DNA from: Burkholderiales bacterium
GTDB lineage: Bacteria > Pseudomonadota > Gammaproteobacteria > Burkholderiales > Burkholderiaceae_D
Assembly (NCBI GenBank): GCA_005800405.1
Contig: SYFN01000161.1
Span: 1-16,414 of the forward strand
Direction of reading: 5' to 3'
Length of the DNA stretch: 16,414 nt
The position numbers and the translations under genes were made by a program. Positions 7,002 to 14,442 of this stretch are shown here, in pieces (position 1 is the stretch's first letter; each line of letters starts with the position of its first letter). Below the pieces are notes generated by a model, which worked only from the letters and a program-made list of their open reading frames with translations, was not told where the DNA came from and made no database searches.

Positions 7002-7751
7002 ATGAAACACAAGTTCGTCAGCCTGTTTGTCTTGGCACTGTTTGCCGCGCCCGCGCTGGCAGCCGCTCCAGAGCCCCATTGGGAATACGAGGGCGAGGTC
7101 GGTCCGGCGAATTGGGCTGGCGTTGATCCTACCTTCAAGACCTGCGGTGTCGGCAAGCGTCAGTCGCCGATCAATATCGAAACCCGCGATGTTGAGACGG
7201 GCGGTCTGAAACCGATCATGTTCACCTATTTTCCCGGTCCTGCTGAGATACTCAATAATGGGCACACCATCCAGGTCAATCTGCCTAATTCAGGGACTGC
7301 GCGCTTCGATGGTCTTGAATACAAGCTGGTGCAGTTTCATTTTCATACGCCGAGCGAAGAGAAAATTGACAGCATGGCTCAGCATATGGTGGCGCATTTT
7401 GTTCATCGTGCCGGCGATTCCAAGCTTGCTGTCGTAGGCGTCTTGTTCAAGCTGGGCAAGGAGAACGCAATGCTCAAACCCGTATTCGACAACATGCCTA
7501 AAAAGGCCGGACTTACGTTCGAGATCAAAGAATTCAATCCTGCGCAATTGCTGCCGGCTGACCCCACTTATTTTTCTTTTATCGGATCATTGACGACACC
7601 GCCTTGTACCGAAGATGTAAGATGGCATGTCATGCGTCAGCCCATCGAGATTTCCTATGCACAGCTGGCTGCATTCAAAAAGCTGTACAAAATGAATGCT
7701 CGCCCGGTGCAGCCACTCAATAGCCGGCGCGTACAAATGCTGCAGCAGTGA
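7002..7751 (+). CDS. Alpha-class carbonic anhydrase, periplasmic
   Basis: The 249-residue protein has a classic signal peptide (MKHKFVSLFVLALFAAPALA), so it acts in the periplasm, converting CO2 and bicarbonate. Family motifs are complete: QSPINIE; NNGH, with His88 in the proton-shuttle place; QFHFHTPSEE, giving zinc ligands His113 and His115; AHFVH, giving His132; and GSLTTPPCTEDVRW, with Thr198. Cys48 and Cys202 correspond to the disulfide usual in bacterial members. The acidic second-shell residue found two places before the third zinc histidine in vertebrate enzymes is Val130 here. AGAGGA at 6991-6996 is correctly spaced for the ATG at 7002, not for the ATG at 6996. It is preceded by a 77-bp gap and followed by a convergent gene, so it is probably transcribed alone. 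Confidence 0.93.
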   Translation: MKHKFVSLFVLALFAAPALAAAPEPHWEYEGEVGPANWAGVDPTFKTCGVGKRQSPINIETRDVETGGLKPIMFTYFPGPAEILNNGHTIQVNLPNSGTARFDGLEYKLVQFHFHTPSEEKIDSMAQHMVAHFVHRAGDSKLAVVGVLFKLGKENAMLKPVFDNMPKKAGLTFEIKEFNPAQLLPADPTYFSFIGSLTTPPCTEDVRWHVMRQPIEISYAQLAAFKKLYKMNARPVQPLNSRRVQMLQQ

Positions 7752-7831
7752 GATAGGGCTGGCGACGTTGCTCGTGTGAGGGACGGTGCCGTGACCCCAG
7801 GCGGGTTGGTTTCGATCGGCGGGGTAATGAA

Positions 7832-8209
7832 TCAGATCTTGTCGAGCGATTGATGCAGTCGCAGGATTTTTTCCTTGAGCTCTGGGCGTGATTCCATCAT
7901 ATCACCGTTGGGGACCAGATGTCTTTTCGCAATGGGCTCAACCGGTTTGGGTTGTTCAAGCCGTGGTTTCGTTAGCAGGTGAATCGCGGTGAGCGAGACA
8001 CTTATCAGCAACCACGCTATCCACACGCTGCCACCGGGCAAGGCGTTCAAGTGCGCGATAGCGCCCATATCACTTAACCAGCCCGACCAATTCAGTCTCA
8101 GCCACCAGAGCGCGCCACCCTGCGACTTACTGATCCAGGCGAATACGGCTAAAAACAGGCTCCAGTTCAATAGCAACAACATCGCAGAAAGGCGGTGCCT
8201 CGGTTGCAT
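7832..8209 (-). CDS. Two-helix membrane protein, function unknown
   Basis: The 125-residue product has two predicted membrane helices, around residues 7-26 (LSAMLLLLNWSLFLAVFAWI) and 61-79. Between them is a Trp-rich loop of about 34 residues (ALWWLRLNWSGWL). A basic, Pro-containing cytoplasmic tail follows, ending in a short amphipathic helix (ELKEKILRLHQSLDKI). By the positive-inside rule both termini are cytoplasmic. I recognise no family. It starts 9 bases after the stop of the coiled-coil gene upstream and is therefore probably its operon partner. Both diverge from parA. A membrane protein here could be an anchor for that system, which is inference only. Confidence 0.65.
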   Translation of the reverse strand: MQPRHRLSAMLLLLNWSLFLAVFAWISKSQGGALWWLRLNWSGWLSDMGAIAHLNALPGGSVWIAWLLISVSLTAIHLLTKPRLEQPKPVEPIAKRHLVPNGDMMESRPELKEKILRLHQSLDKI

Positions 8210-8218
8210 AAACGTTGA

Positions 8219-8686
8219 TTAGTTTTTGAGTGTGGAGATGAGTTTATCGTGCAGCGACTCAGCAATCTGCATCCGCAGTTTGGAGGTTTCATGCACTTCT
8301 TGCTCGCCGCGGTAAGCATTGGATACCAGTTCTGAGGCCAGGGTGCGAACGCCTTCGATTTCGGAATCCAGCGCCTCGATACGTGCCCGCAAGGTTTTCT
8401 GCTCTTGAATCTTACCGCTGATCAGACGGATTGCTGAATGGACCTGCGTCCATGCCTGCAGGCGCGGATCATTGATTTTCAGGCTGTCGAAGACATCCTG
8501 CATCGACTCTCCCAGATTTACCAGAGCCTCAGCAGATAATGGCTCGGCGTCGATTTTCTGTTGATCTTCGGGCTTATCTTCTGGTTTGAGGTGGTCATTA
8601 ATCGAGATAACCTGACCGCCTGCATCAGACCACCCAGATTTAGGCTCGAATCGCATCATTGTCGGTTTTGCCGATGACTTTCCCAT
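8219..8686 (-). CDS. Helical/coiled-coil cytoplasmic protein, function unknown
   Basis: This encodes 155 residues without a signal peptide or membrane helix. Residues 1-48 are polar and probably disordered (Lys, Asp, Glu and Pro rich). From about residue 49 to the end the protein is almost continuously helical, with heptad-like hydrophobic spacing in IRLISGKIQEQKTLRARIEALDSEI and the segment after it (about 85-125). The minus-strand start has a strong ribosome site (GGGAGG) just upstream. I recognise no family. It is divergent from parA across an AT-rich spacer and leads a pair with the membrane protein at 7832-8209. Small helical proteins next to ParA ATPases are often their partners or adaptors, so that role is the leading guess. 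Confidence 0.7.
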   Translation of the reverse strand: MGKSSAKPTMMRFEPKSGWSDAGGQVISINDHLKPEDKPEDQQKIDAEPLSAEALVNLGESMQDVFDSLKINDPRLQAWTQVHSAIRLISGKIQEQKTLRARIEALDSEIEGVRTLASELVSNAYRGEQEVHETSKLRMQIAESLHDKLISTLKN

Positions 8687-8838
8687 GCCGAATTACCTCC
8701 CATGCAAAATAATCTTGTCTTTGCGGAAAAAACTGATCTATACTACAATGAAATAATAGAGCAGAATAGCACCTCAAGCAACGTTAAATTATAATTCATC
8801 AATATATCAAAGGCTTGCGGCCGAAGCGAAGGAATACT
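8687..8838 (+). promoter_or_regulatory. AT-rich divergent control region, probable parA promoter
   Basis: The 110 bases from 8701 to 8810 are about 29% GC, far below the flanking genes. For parA, TTGTCT (8715-8720) and TATACT (8739-8744) are 18 bp apart, and TTGCGG (8721-8726) with TACAAT (8744-8749) form an overlapping 17-bp pair. A perfect TATAAT also occurs at 8790-8795, inside a 10-bp palindrome (8787-8796), but without a good -35. Reverse-strand promoter elements for the divergent pair were not convincing. Confidence 0.4.
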
Positions 8839-9705
8839 ATGAGCAACGCACTCAAGATCCTTGTTACGAGCCAAAAAGGTGGGGTTGGCAAAAGCACCGT
8901 GTCGGCGAATCTCGCCGCGTATTTTTGTTATATTTCTGGCAAAAGAACGGCATTAATCGATTTTGACCACCAGGCAACTGCCGGAAAATGGGTCAAAAAA
9001 GCTTATCCAATTGGCATCAATTGCATGACCGTGGATTTGCCAAACGCAAAAGGCTCGGGTATTGCGTTATTAAAAGCCAAGGAAGCTTTGCGCAAGTGCG
9101 TCGACACCATGGACGTCGTCATTACCGACCTGACTTGGACCGATGTACTTCCGCCTGATTTTCTGTTCGAGTTTGATCTGGTACTGGTGCCAAGCTCCCT
9201 GTCGCGGGTTGAGCTCGACAGCACCCTCGAGTTCGTAAACCGGTTTTCCTTTGTATTCAATTCCCGTCTACGCAATCCGCCCAAACTGGTCATCGTACCG
9301 AGCCGGGTCGACGACCTGCAGACCTACGAGAGCATCTTCTCCAAGTCGTTCAACGCGGGGTTCTTCCTCTCGCCGCCGGTGATGTACAGCACGAGCGCCA
9401 ATGAATTCTTTGGCACCGAATTCTTCGTGATGACGACCAACAAGGAGATTCGGGAGAACTTCATCGAGTTCGGTCGTTCCATTGAGCAGCTAGGTGAAAT
9501 CGAAGCCGACCTCAAACTCAATACCCGGCAAAATGCGCTCACGCACAGGGTCAGCGGCTCCATCCTGGATCGTTTCCGTGCGATTCGAAACTCCAGCGAA
9601 AATCCTTCCGTTCCATCAGCCGCCAATGACAGTGCACGAGTCAAGCCTAACGGCCGCATCAAGGCCGTAATTCCGTCCTTCCTGATGATGGGCCGCAACA
9701 GCTAA
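8839..9705 (+). CDS. ParA/MinD-family ATPase
   Basis: The 288-residue protein has the deviant Walker A box KGGVGKST (residues 13-20), with the signature lysine Lys13, followed by ALIDFDHQATAGKW (Asp41, Asp43) and DVVITDLTW (Asp97). These fix it as a ParA-type ATPase, a class that positions plasmids, chromosomes or protein complexes through ATP-dependent dimerisation. The DFDHQATAGKW segment matches the D-x-D-x-Q-x-S/T-x3-W pattern of small ParAs. The last 60 or so residues are a basic, Ser/Asn-rich extension beyond the usual fold, ending IPSFLMMGRNS. No ParB or helix-turn-helix partner is adjacent. The ATG at 8839 has AAGGA nearby; a TTG at 8815 would add 8 residues. GC content rises from about 47% near the start to about 59% in the middle. 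Confidence 0.88.
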   Translation: MSNALKILVTSQKGGVGKSTVSANLAAYFCYISGKRTALIDFDHQATAGKWVKKAYPIGINCMTVDLPNAKGSGIALLKAKEALRKCVDTMDVVITDLTWTDVLPPDFLFEFDLVLVPSSLSRVELDSTLEFVNRFSFVFNSRLRNPPKLVIVPSRVDDLQTYESIFSKSFNAGFFLSPPVMYSTSANEFFGTEFFVMTTNKEIRENFIEFGRSIEQLGEIEADLKLNTRQNALTHRVSGSILDRFRAIRNSSENPSVPSAANDSARVKPNGRIKAVIPSFLMMGRNS

Positions 9706-9723
9706 CAAGGCGCCTGATCAAGC

Positions 9724-9769
9724 TGGCAGGGGCATTGGAATGCCTTGCATTCGGAACACTGGCCTGCCA
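9724..9769. repeat. Two-tier nested hairpin after parA
   Basis: An outer 7-bp stem (TGGCAGG at 9724-9730 with CCTGCCA at 9763-9769) encloses an inner perfect stem-loop (GAATGC, CTT loop, GCATTC at 9738-9752). It starts 18 bases after the parA stop, in the gap between convergent genes. It could act as a transcription end or RNA-processing signal for either strand, but there is no T-run typical of an intrinsic terminator. Confidence 0.4.
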
Positions 9770-9782
9770 AGCCCGTACCTCT

Positions 9783-9803
9783 CGGCTTGCGCTCGACAAG
9801 CCG
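9783..9803. repeat. Second hairpin in the convergent gap
   Basis: CGGCTTG (9783-9789) and CAAGCCG (9797-9803) form a perfect 7-bp stem with a 7-base loop, 13 bases beyond the nested hairpin. No T-run follows on either strand. Placement between convergent genes suggests a bidirectional stop or mRNA 3'-end structure. Confidence 0.4.
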
Positions 9804-9925
9804 CACGAATCCGTGGCGATGCCCTCTCTATCGACCCACCGACCTAGTTTCAATACCTGTTCAAAACCCAATCCCCATCCCCGCTGTCGTAAGGGGCACG
9901 GCTCATTGAGAGCCTGCAGGCTGGA

Positions 9926-10600
9926 TTATTTGGCTTCTGGTTTTTTCGCCTTGGGATCGGGCGGTGGCGGCGGTGGCGGTGGTGTGCCGTAAAGTAGTAA
10001 TGCGATATCCGGGTTTGTCGCAGCAAAAACTTCCAGCAAAGAATCGATGGCAGCCGCCGCGGTGGCTGAATCTCCTGTGCCTAACCACTGTGCGCGGTTG
10101 TTACGCATGACCAGTAATTGCTGGGGGGTGCATTGCTTTCCTCGCCGGTTTATCCACGCCAGCGCCTTCGCCCGGCGTTTTTCCGGGTCCTGCGTATCGA
10201 TACCGATTGCCCTGAAGTCCGCCACGATGCAGGGTGGTGGCTCGGCCTTGGCCTTTTTCGCAGGGGGTTCTGGGGGCGTAGCGTCGCCAGTCTTGTCCAC
10301 CTCGGCGTCTGCTTCGGGGGCTTGCGTCGGGGGTGCGACGGGTGGTTTGGCATCCGCTGCTTTGTTGGCCGGCGCTGGCGATTTTGCCGCGTCAGGCGCC
10401 TTTGGCGTCGTCGCAGCGGGCTGCGTTGGCGGTGCCGCGGGCTTGGTTTGTGGCGTTGTTGCTGCGTTACCGTTCGCTGGTCGCGCTGCGGGGACTGCCG
10501 TCGTTGCAGGAGCCGGCGCATTTTGCGCAGCAGCCATGCCGAGCGTCAGGCCGCATCCCATCGCAACAAGCCAGGCACTTTGTTTCACCAGGTTTTGCAT
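9926..10600 (-). CDS. Secreted Ala/Pro-rich protein linked to motB
   Basis: The 224-residue product has a signal peptide (residues 1 to about 25, cleavage near MAAA). An extended low-complexity region of Ala, Pro, Thr and Lys follows (about 26-123), then a compact helical domain (about 124-205) with two cysteines, Cys124 and Cys157, that could form a disulfide in the periplasm. The C-terminus is eight consecutive prolines (207-214) followed by a Lys-rich tail. I know no family for it. I prefer the ATG at 10600, which has GAGG 6 bases upstream, over a GTG at 10612. It begins 12 bases after the motB stop, so both are probably made from one mRNA. The long flexible arm could cross the periplasm and carry the domain to the motor or the cell wall; that is inference. 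Confidence 0.72.
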   Translation of the reverse strand: MQNLVKQSAWLVAMGCGLTLGMAAAQNAPAPATTAVPAARPANGNAATTPQTKPAAPPTQPAATTPKAPDAAKSPAPANKAADAKPPVAPPTQAPEADAEVDKTGDATPPEPPAKKAKAEPPPCIVADFRAIGIDTQDPEKRRAKALAWINRRGKQCTPQQLLVMRNNRAQWLGTGDSATAAAAIDSLLEVFAATNPDIALLLYGTPPPPPPPPDPKAKKPEAK

Positions 10601-10612
10601 CGGCAGCCTCAC

Positions 10613-11599
10613 TTACTTGGCATTATTTTTTGGGGGTGTCGTCGTGTCCTGATAAAGGACGGTGATGCTGATACGGCGGTTTCGAGGATCAGCCGGGTTT
10701 TCGGGGATGTAGGGCGCGGAGTCCGCGACACCTTCGATTTTGGTAAACTGCGACGGTGGCAGGCCCACACCAGCCATGATGCGACGCGTGCTCTCGGCGC
10801 GCTGACCCGACAGCGACCAATTGCTTCGGACGCCATCGTCATACGCCAGACTGTCGGTGTGACCGCGCACGGCGACCTTGTTGGGCATCCCGATCAGCGA
10901 CTTTGCGACCTCTTGAATCAGCGTCGCCGCGCGACCTTGCATGCGCGCAGTTCCCAGCGCGAACATTGAGAAGTCCGCTTTGTCGATGACTTCGATCCGA
11001 AGACCTTCTTTCTCTCGAATGAATTTGACCTGATCCTTGATCTTGTCGAGCTGAGGATTTTGCTGAATCTTTTCCCGCACGGCTTGCTCGAGTTTGTCGA
11101 AATTCTTTTTGTCGGCTTCGGCAGCGATTTTTTGTCGCTCTTCTTCCGACAGTTCGCTGGGGTTCTTGTCGTTCAGCTCGTCTTTGGTTGTCCCACTGTC
11201 CTTGGACTGCCCACCTTCGGATCTTGGCGTTTCGCGTTCCATGAAGCTGGTGCGCTTGCTGGTGTTGGGCATGCCATCGGGATCCATGAGCGAGTTACCG
11301 CCACCAATGCCACCCGGCCCTGCCAGCGTACTCATCTGGACATTGCTGTGCGAGGTGGGCTTGAAGTAATCCGCAATGCTCTTGCGCTGGTCTTCCGTGG
11401 TGGCACTGAGCAACCACATCAGCAGGAAGAAGGCCATCATCGCTGTCATCATGTCGGCCAGAGCAATCTTCCACGCACCCCCATGCGCTCCGGCGTGATC
11501 GCCCTCGATGATCTTCTTCTTGACGATGGGTTCAAGCGGCGGGCCCTCCGGCGCAGCCGGAGCGCCTTCGGCTGGCTTTTGATCTTCGGCTTCAGCCAT
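10613..11599 (-). CDS. motB: MotB flagellar motor stator protein
   Basis: MotB forms, with MotA, the ion-conducting stator and ties it to peptidoglycan. The 328-residue protein shows the whole plan. A basic cytoplasmic N-terminus is followed by the AWKIALADMMTAMMAFFLLMWLL segment, in which Asp49 corresponds to the proton-carrying aspartate (Asp32 in E. coli). A long Gly-, Ser- and Glu-rich periplasmic linker (about 85-190) comes next. A C-terminal OmpA-like domain then carries RGHTDS, SNWSLSGQRAESTRR and DPRNRRISITVL for cell-wall binding. The linker is longer and more charged than in E. coli. motA normally precedes motB, but here the upstream neighbour is ggt on the other strand, so motA must lie elsewhere. 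The start ATG has only a weak ribosome site. Confidence 0.93.
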   Translation of the reverse strand: MAEAEDQKPAEGAPAAPEGPPLEPIVKKKIIEGDHAGAHGGAWKIALADMMTAMMAFFLLMWLLSATTEDQRKSIADYFKPTSHSNVQMSTLAGPGGIGGGNSLMDPDGMPNTSKRTSFMERETPRSEGGQSKDSGTTKDELNDKNPSELSEEERQKIAAEADKKNFDKLEQAVREKIQQNPQLDKIKDQVKFIREKEGLRIEVIDKADFSMFALGTARMQGRAATLIQEVAKSLIGMPNKVAVRGHTDSLAYDDGVRSNWSLSGQRAESTRRIMAGVGLPPSQFTKIEGVADSAPYIPENPADPRNRRISITVLYQDTTTPPKNNAK

Positions 11600-11760
11600 G
11601 GGTCATTCTCGTCCGGATCCGATGGAATGCTCAATGAATCGACACAACACAGGAAAAATTCAGGCTTCATCGGCCGAACCCCGCGATATGCCCTTTATGC
11701 AACATAATACCGTACATATTGCCATACGGCACTTCTTTAGCGGATAGCGCGAGGCCAGAC

Positions 11761-13533
11761 TTGCCCACCGATTTCTCATCATTGACGCTGCGGTCTGCAC
11801 TGAAACAGACTTGGGTTGCCTTGGCGCTGCTCGCGCCATTGACCGCACTGCATGCTCAGGAACCGCAGACGCCCGATGCCGCACCCGAAGCGTCCACGGC
11901 GAGGGTTTATCAGACACTGGTTCGTGCGAAGCGTTTCATGGCCGTGTCGGCGAACGCACTAGCGACACAAGCAGGTCAGGAAATTCTGCGTGATGGCGGC
12001 AGTGCCGTCGATGCCGCCATCGCCATGCAACTAGTGCTCGGATTGGTGGAGCCGCAATCCTCGGGGGTTGGCGGTGGCGCTTTCCTCTTGCATTACGATG
12101 CCGCAGCACACAAGGTTCGCAGCTACGATGGCCGTGAAACCGCGCCCGCATCGGTGGGTCCCGATCTCTTTTTCCGTCAGGGCAAGGTCATGTCGTTCGG
12201 TGAGGCCGTCAATAGCGGTCGCGCGGTCGGTACACCCGGCGTGCTGCGCCTGCTCAAATTGGCGCATCGTCGTCACGGAAAATTGCCCTGGCCTCGCTTG
12301 TTCTCTGCGGCGATCACGCTGGCTGAAAAAGGATTCGCGGTATCGCCTAGGCTACATGCGCAGATCGCGGGGAACCGTGCCTTGTTTGCCCAGGAGCCGG
12401 CGCGTGACTATTTTTATCCTAATGGTCAGCCCGCAGCCGTGGGTCATATCCTGAAAAATCCAGCCTATGCAGCGGTGCTCAAGCGCGTGGCTACCGAAGG
12501 CGTCACCGCTTTCTACGAGGGTGAGATCGCGGATGACCTGGTGGCCGCCGTACGTGCTCACCGGGTGCCTGGCGAACTGACGCTGGCCGATCTTTCAGCC
12601 TATCGTGCGAAGGAAAGAACAGCGGTATGCGGCAAGCATGCGGTCTATCAGATCTGCAGCATCGGTCCGCCTTCGTCGGGCGGCATTGCGGTCTTGCAGA
12701 TGCTGGGTATGCTGGAGCAGCACCAGTTGGATCAGATGCAGCCCGGCTCGGTCGAGGCCGCCCACTATTTCTCCGAAGCTGGCCGACTGGCTTTTGCAGA
12801 TCGCGAGCGCTACATCGCTGATCCGGATTTCATTACCGTACCCGTTGATGCTTTGCTGGACCCGCGCTATCTGCACTGGCGTGGCGCGCAGATTGACAGC
12901 CGCATGAGCATGGGCACGGCGCTACCCGGTGATCCTTTGAAAATGCTGGCCAAACGTGGCAAGGATCAGGCCGCTGATGTGCCATCGACCACCCATCTGG
13001 TGGTGGTCGATGCCCAAGGTGATGGTGTTTCCATGACCAGCACGATTGAATCCGAATTCGGCAGTAAGATTTTCGTACGGGGATTTTTACTGAACAATCA
13101 GCTGACCGATTTTTCGCTCCAGCCCAACGACCCTGAAGGACGCCCAATTGCCAATCGTGTTGAGCCTCGCAAACGGCCCCGCAGCGCCATGGCGCCCACG
13201 GTGGTCATGCGAGACGGGCGCTTGTTCATGCTGGCAGGTTCACCCGGTGGCAGTGCGATCATCAATTTTGTCGCCAAGACGCTGATGGCTGTGCTTGACT
13301 GGCAGATGGATGTACAGCAATCGATCGACTTGCCGAATATCGGTAGCCGTAATCGCGACACCGAGCTTGAACGGGGTAGTGCGGCAGAATCCTTGCAACA
13401 GGGCTTGCGGCAGCGCGGTCATCGCGTCACCATCTCGCCCATGCCCAGCGGCGTGCACGCCATCGTGTTCGACAAGGAAGGCATCACCGGTGGTGCCGAT
13501 CCACGTCGCGAGGGCCGGGCCGCCGGCGATTGA
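11761..13533 (+). CDS. ggt: Gamma-glutamyltransferase (glutathione hydrolase), periplasmic
   Basis: GGT cleaves the gamma-glutamyl bond of glutathione and related compounds, releasing glutamate or transferring it, after self-cleavage into two subunits. Numbering from 11761, the nucleophile is Thr410 in PSTTHLVVVD (codon at 12988), the new N-terminus of the small subunit. Other hallmarks are SGVGGGAFLLHYD, YDGRETAPA (substrate-binding Arg), GPPSSGGIAVLQ, GFLLNNQLTDFS and AGSPGGSAII. A signal peptide (SALKQTWVALALLAPLTALHAQ) sends it to the periplasm. No ATG precedes the signal peptide in frame. The TTG at 11761 has GAGG (11751-11754) at ideal spacing, giving 590 residues; TTGs at 11719 and 11782 are alternatives. 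The importer genes begin 26 bases downstream. Confidence 0.93.
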   Translation: MPTDFSSLTLRSALKQTWVALALLAPLTALHAQEPQTPDAAPEASTARVYQTLVRAKRFMAVSANALATQAGQEILRDGGSAVDAAIAMQLVLGLVEPQSSGVGGGAFLLHYDAAAHKVRSYDGRETAPASVGPDLFFRQGKVMSFGEAVNSGRAVGTPGVLRLLKLAHRRHGKLPWPRLFSAAITLAEKGFAVSPRLHAQIAGNRALFAQEPARDYFYPNGQPAAVGHILKNPAYAAVLKRVATEGVTAFYEGEIADDLVAAVRAHRVPGELTLADLSAYRAKERTAVCGKHAVYQICSIGPPSSGGIAVLQMLGMLEQHQLDQMQPGSVEAAHYFSEAGRLAFADRERYIADPDFITVPVDALLDPRYLHWRGAQIDSRMSMGTALPGDPLKMLAKRGKDQAADVPSTTHLVVVDAQGDGVSMTSTIESEFGSKIFVRGFLLNNQLTDFSLQPNDPEGRPIANRVEPRKRPRSAMAPTVVMRDGRLFMLAGSPGGSAIINFVAKTLMAVLDWQMDVQQSIDLPNIGSRNRDTELERGSAAESLQQGLRQRGHRVTISPMPSGVHAIVFDKEGITGGADPRREGRAAGD

Positions 13534-13559
13534 AATAACTTCTCTGGAGAATCCCTGAC

Positions 13560-14441
13560 ATGAATTCGTTTTTTTTGTGCTGTCTGGTGGTGTTGTTTTT
13601 ACCTGCATTGAGCGCGAGCGCCGATACGCTGGGCAAGATTACCGAGCGCGGCAGCATCGTACTGGCTTATCGCGAATCATCCGTCCCTTTCAGTTATCTC
13701 GACGGTCCCGGCAAGCCGATCGGTTTTGGCGTTGATATCGCCAACAAAGTGGCTGAGGCCGTAAGGCAGGCAAGCGGCAAAAAAGAGCTGCGTATCGAAT
13801 ATCAGGCAGTCACTTCGCAAAATCGTGTTCCGCTGGTTGCCAATGGCAGTGTCGATCTGGAATGTGGCTCCACCACGAACAATGCTGCACGCGCCAAAGA
13901 GGTTGCTTTCGCGGTCAATTATTTTTATGCGAGTTCAAGACTACTGGTCAAAAAATCATCCGGTATTCACAAGCTCGGTGATCTGGCAGGTAAAGCGATT
14001 GCCACCACCACCGGAACCACCACATTTGGACAGCTGCGCAAGCTCAGTCTGGAAAGAAATCTCAATCTGAGCGTTGTCCCCGCCAAAGATCATGCGGATG
14101 GATTTTTGCTGCTCGAATCCGGCCGCGCACAGGCCTTTGCAATGGATGACATTCTGCTCGCAGGACTGATGCTCAACGCAAAAAATCCTGGCGACTACGC
14201 TATCGTTGGTGAACCTTTGCAGGTCGAGGCCTACGCCTGCATGTTGCGCAAGGATGATCCTGGATTTAAAAAGCTCGTCGATGGCACGCTAGTGGCGATG
14301 ATGAAATCCGGCGAATTCGAGAAGCTGTACAAAAAATGGTTCATGGCGCCGGTACCACCGCGTCAGCGTAGCCTCACTTTGCCCATCAGCGATCGGCTGC
14401 GCGAGAATCTGAAATCGCCAAGCGATCAACCCGCGAGCTGA
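13560..14441 (+). CDS. gltI: Glutamate/aspartate-type ABC importer, periplasmic binding protein
   Basis: The 293-residue protein has a signal peptide cleaved after SASA (about residue 21) and a family 3 amino acid-binding fold. Telling features are RGSIVLAYRESSVPFSY near the N-terminus, IGFGVDIANKVAEAV, and VDLECGSTTNNAAR (residues 99-111), which is characteristic of GltI-type glutamate/aspartate binders; then LAGKAIATTTGTTT and a C-terminal KLYKKWFMAP. It captures substrate in the periplasm and delivers it to the two permeases downstream. GGAGA lies 9 bases before the ATG. It lies between ggt and the permease genes in one operon. Glutamate is the likeliest ligand, given GGT next door, but binding specificity is inferred. 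Confidence 0.88.
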   Translation: MNSFFLCCLVVLFLPALSASADTLGKITERGSIVLAYRESSVPFSYLDGPGKPIGFGVDIANKVAEAVRQASGKKELRIEYQAVTSQNRVPLVANGSVDLECGSTTNNAARAKEVAFAVNYFYASSRLLVKKSSGIHKLGDLAGKAIATTTGTTTFGQLRKLSLERNLNLSVVPAKDHADGFLLLESGRAQAFAMDDILLAGLMLNAKNPGDYAIVGEPLQVEAYACMLRKDDPGFKKLVDGTLVAMMKSGEFEKLYKKWFMAPVPPRQRSLTLPISDRLRENLKSPSDQPAS

Positions 14442-14442
14442 A

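Noticed and set aside
10047..10969. Long plus-strand open frames opposite the Pro-rich gene and motB (201 and 283 residues)
   Set aside because: They mirror the GC-rich, proline-coding opposite strand and give Gly/Ala-, Cys/Trp- or Arg-rich proteins without motifs; the minus-strand products have signal peptide and family motifs.
11060..11707. 215-residue plus-strand open frame opposite motB
   Set aside because: It lies antisense to a certain MotB sequence and shows no domain or ribosome site.
11710..11729. CCGTA...TACGG inverted repeat upstream of ggt
   Set aside because: Five-bp arms ten bases apart are expected by chance at this length; no promoter could be aligned with it convincingly.
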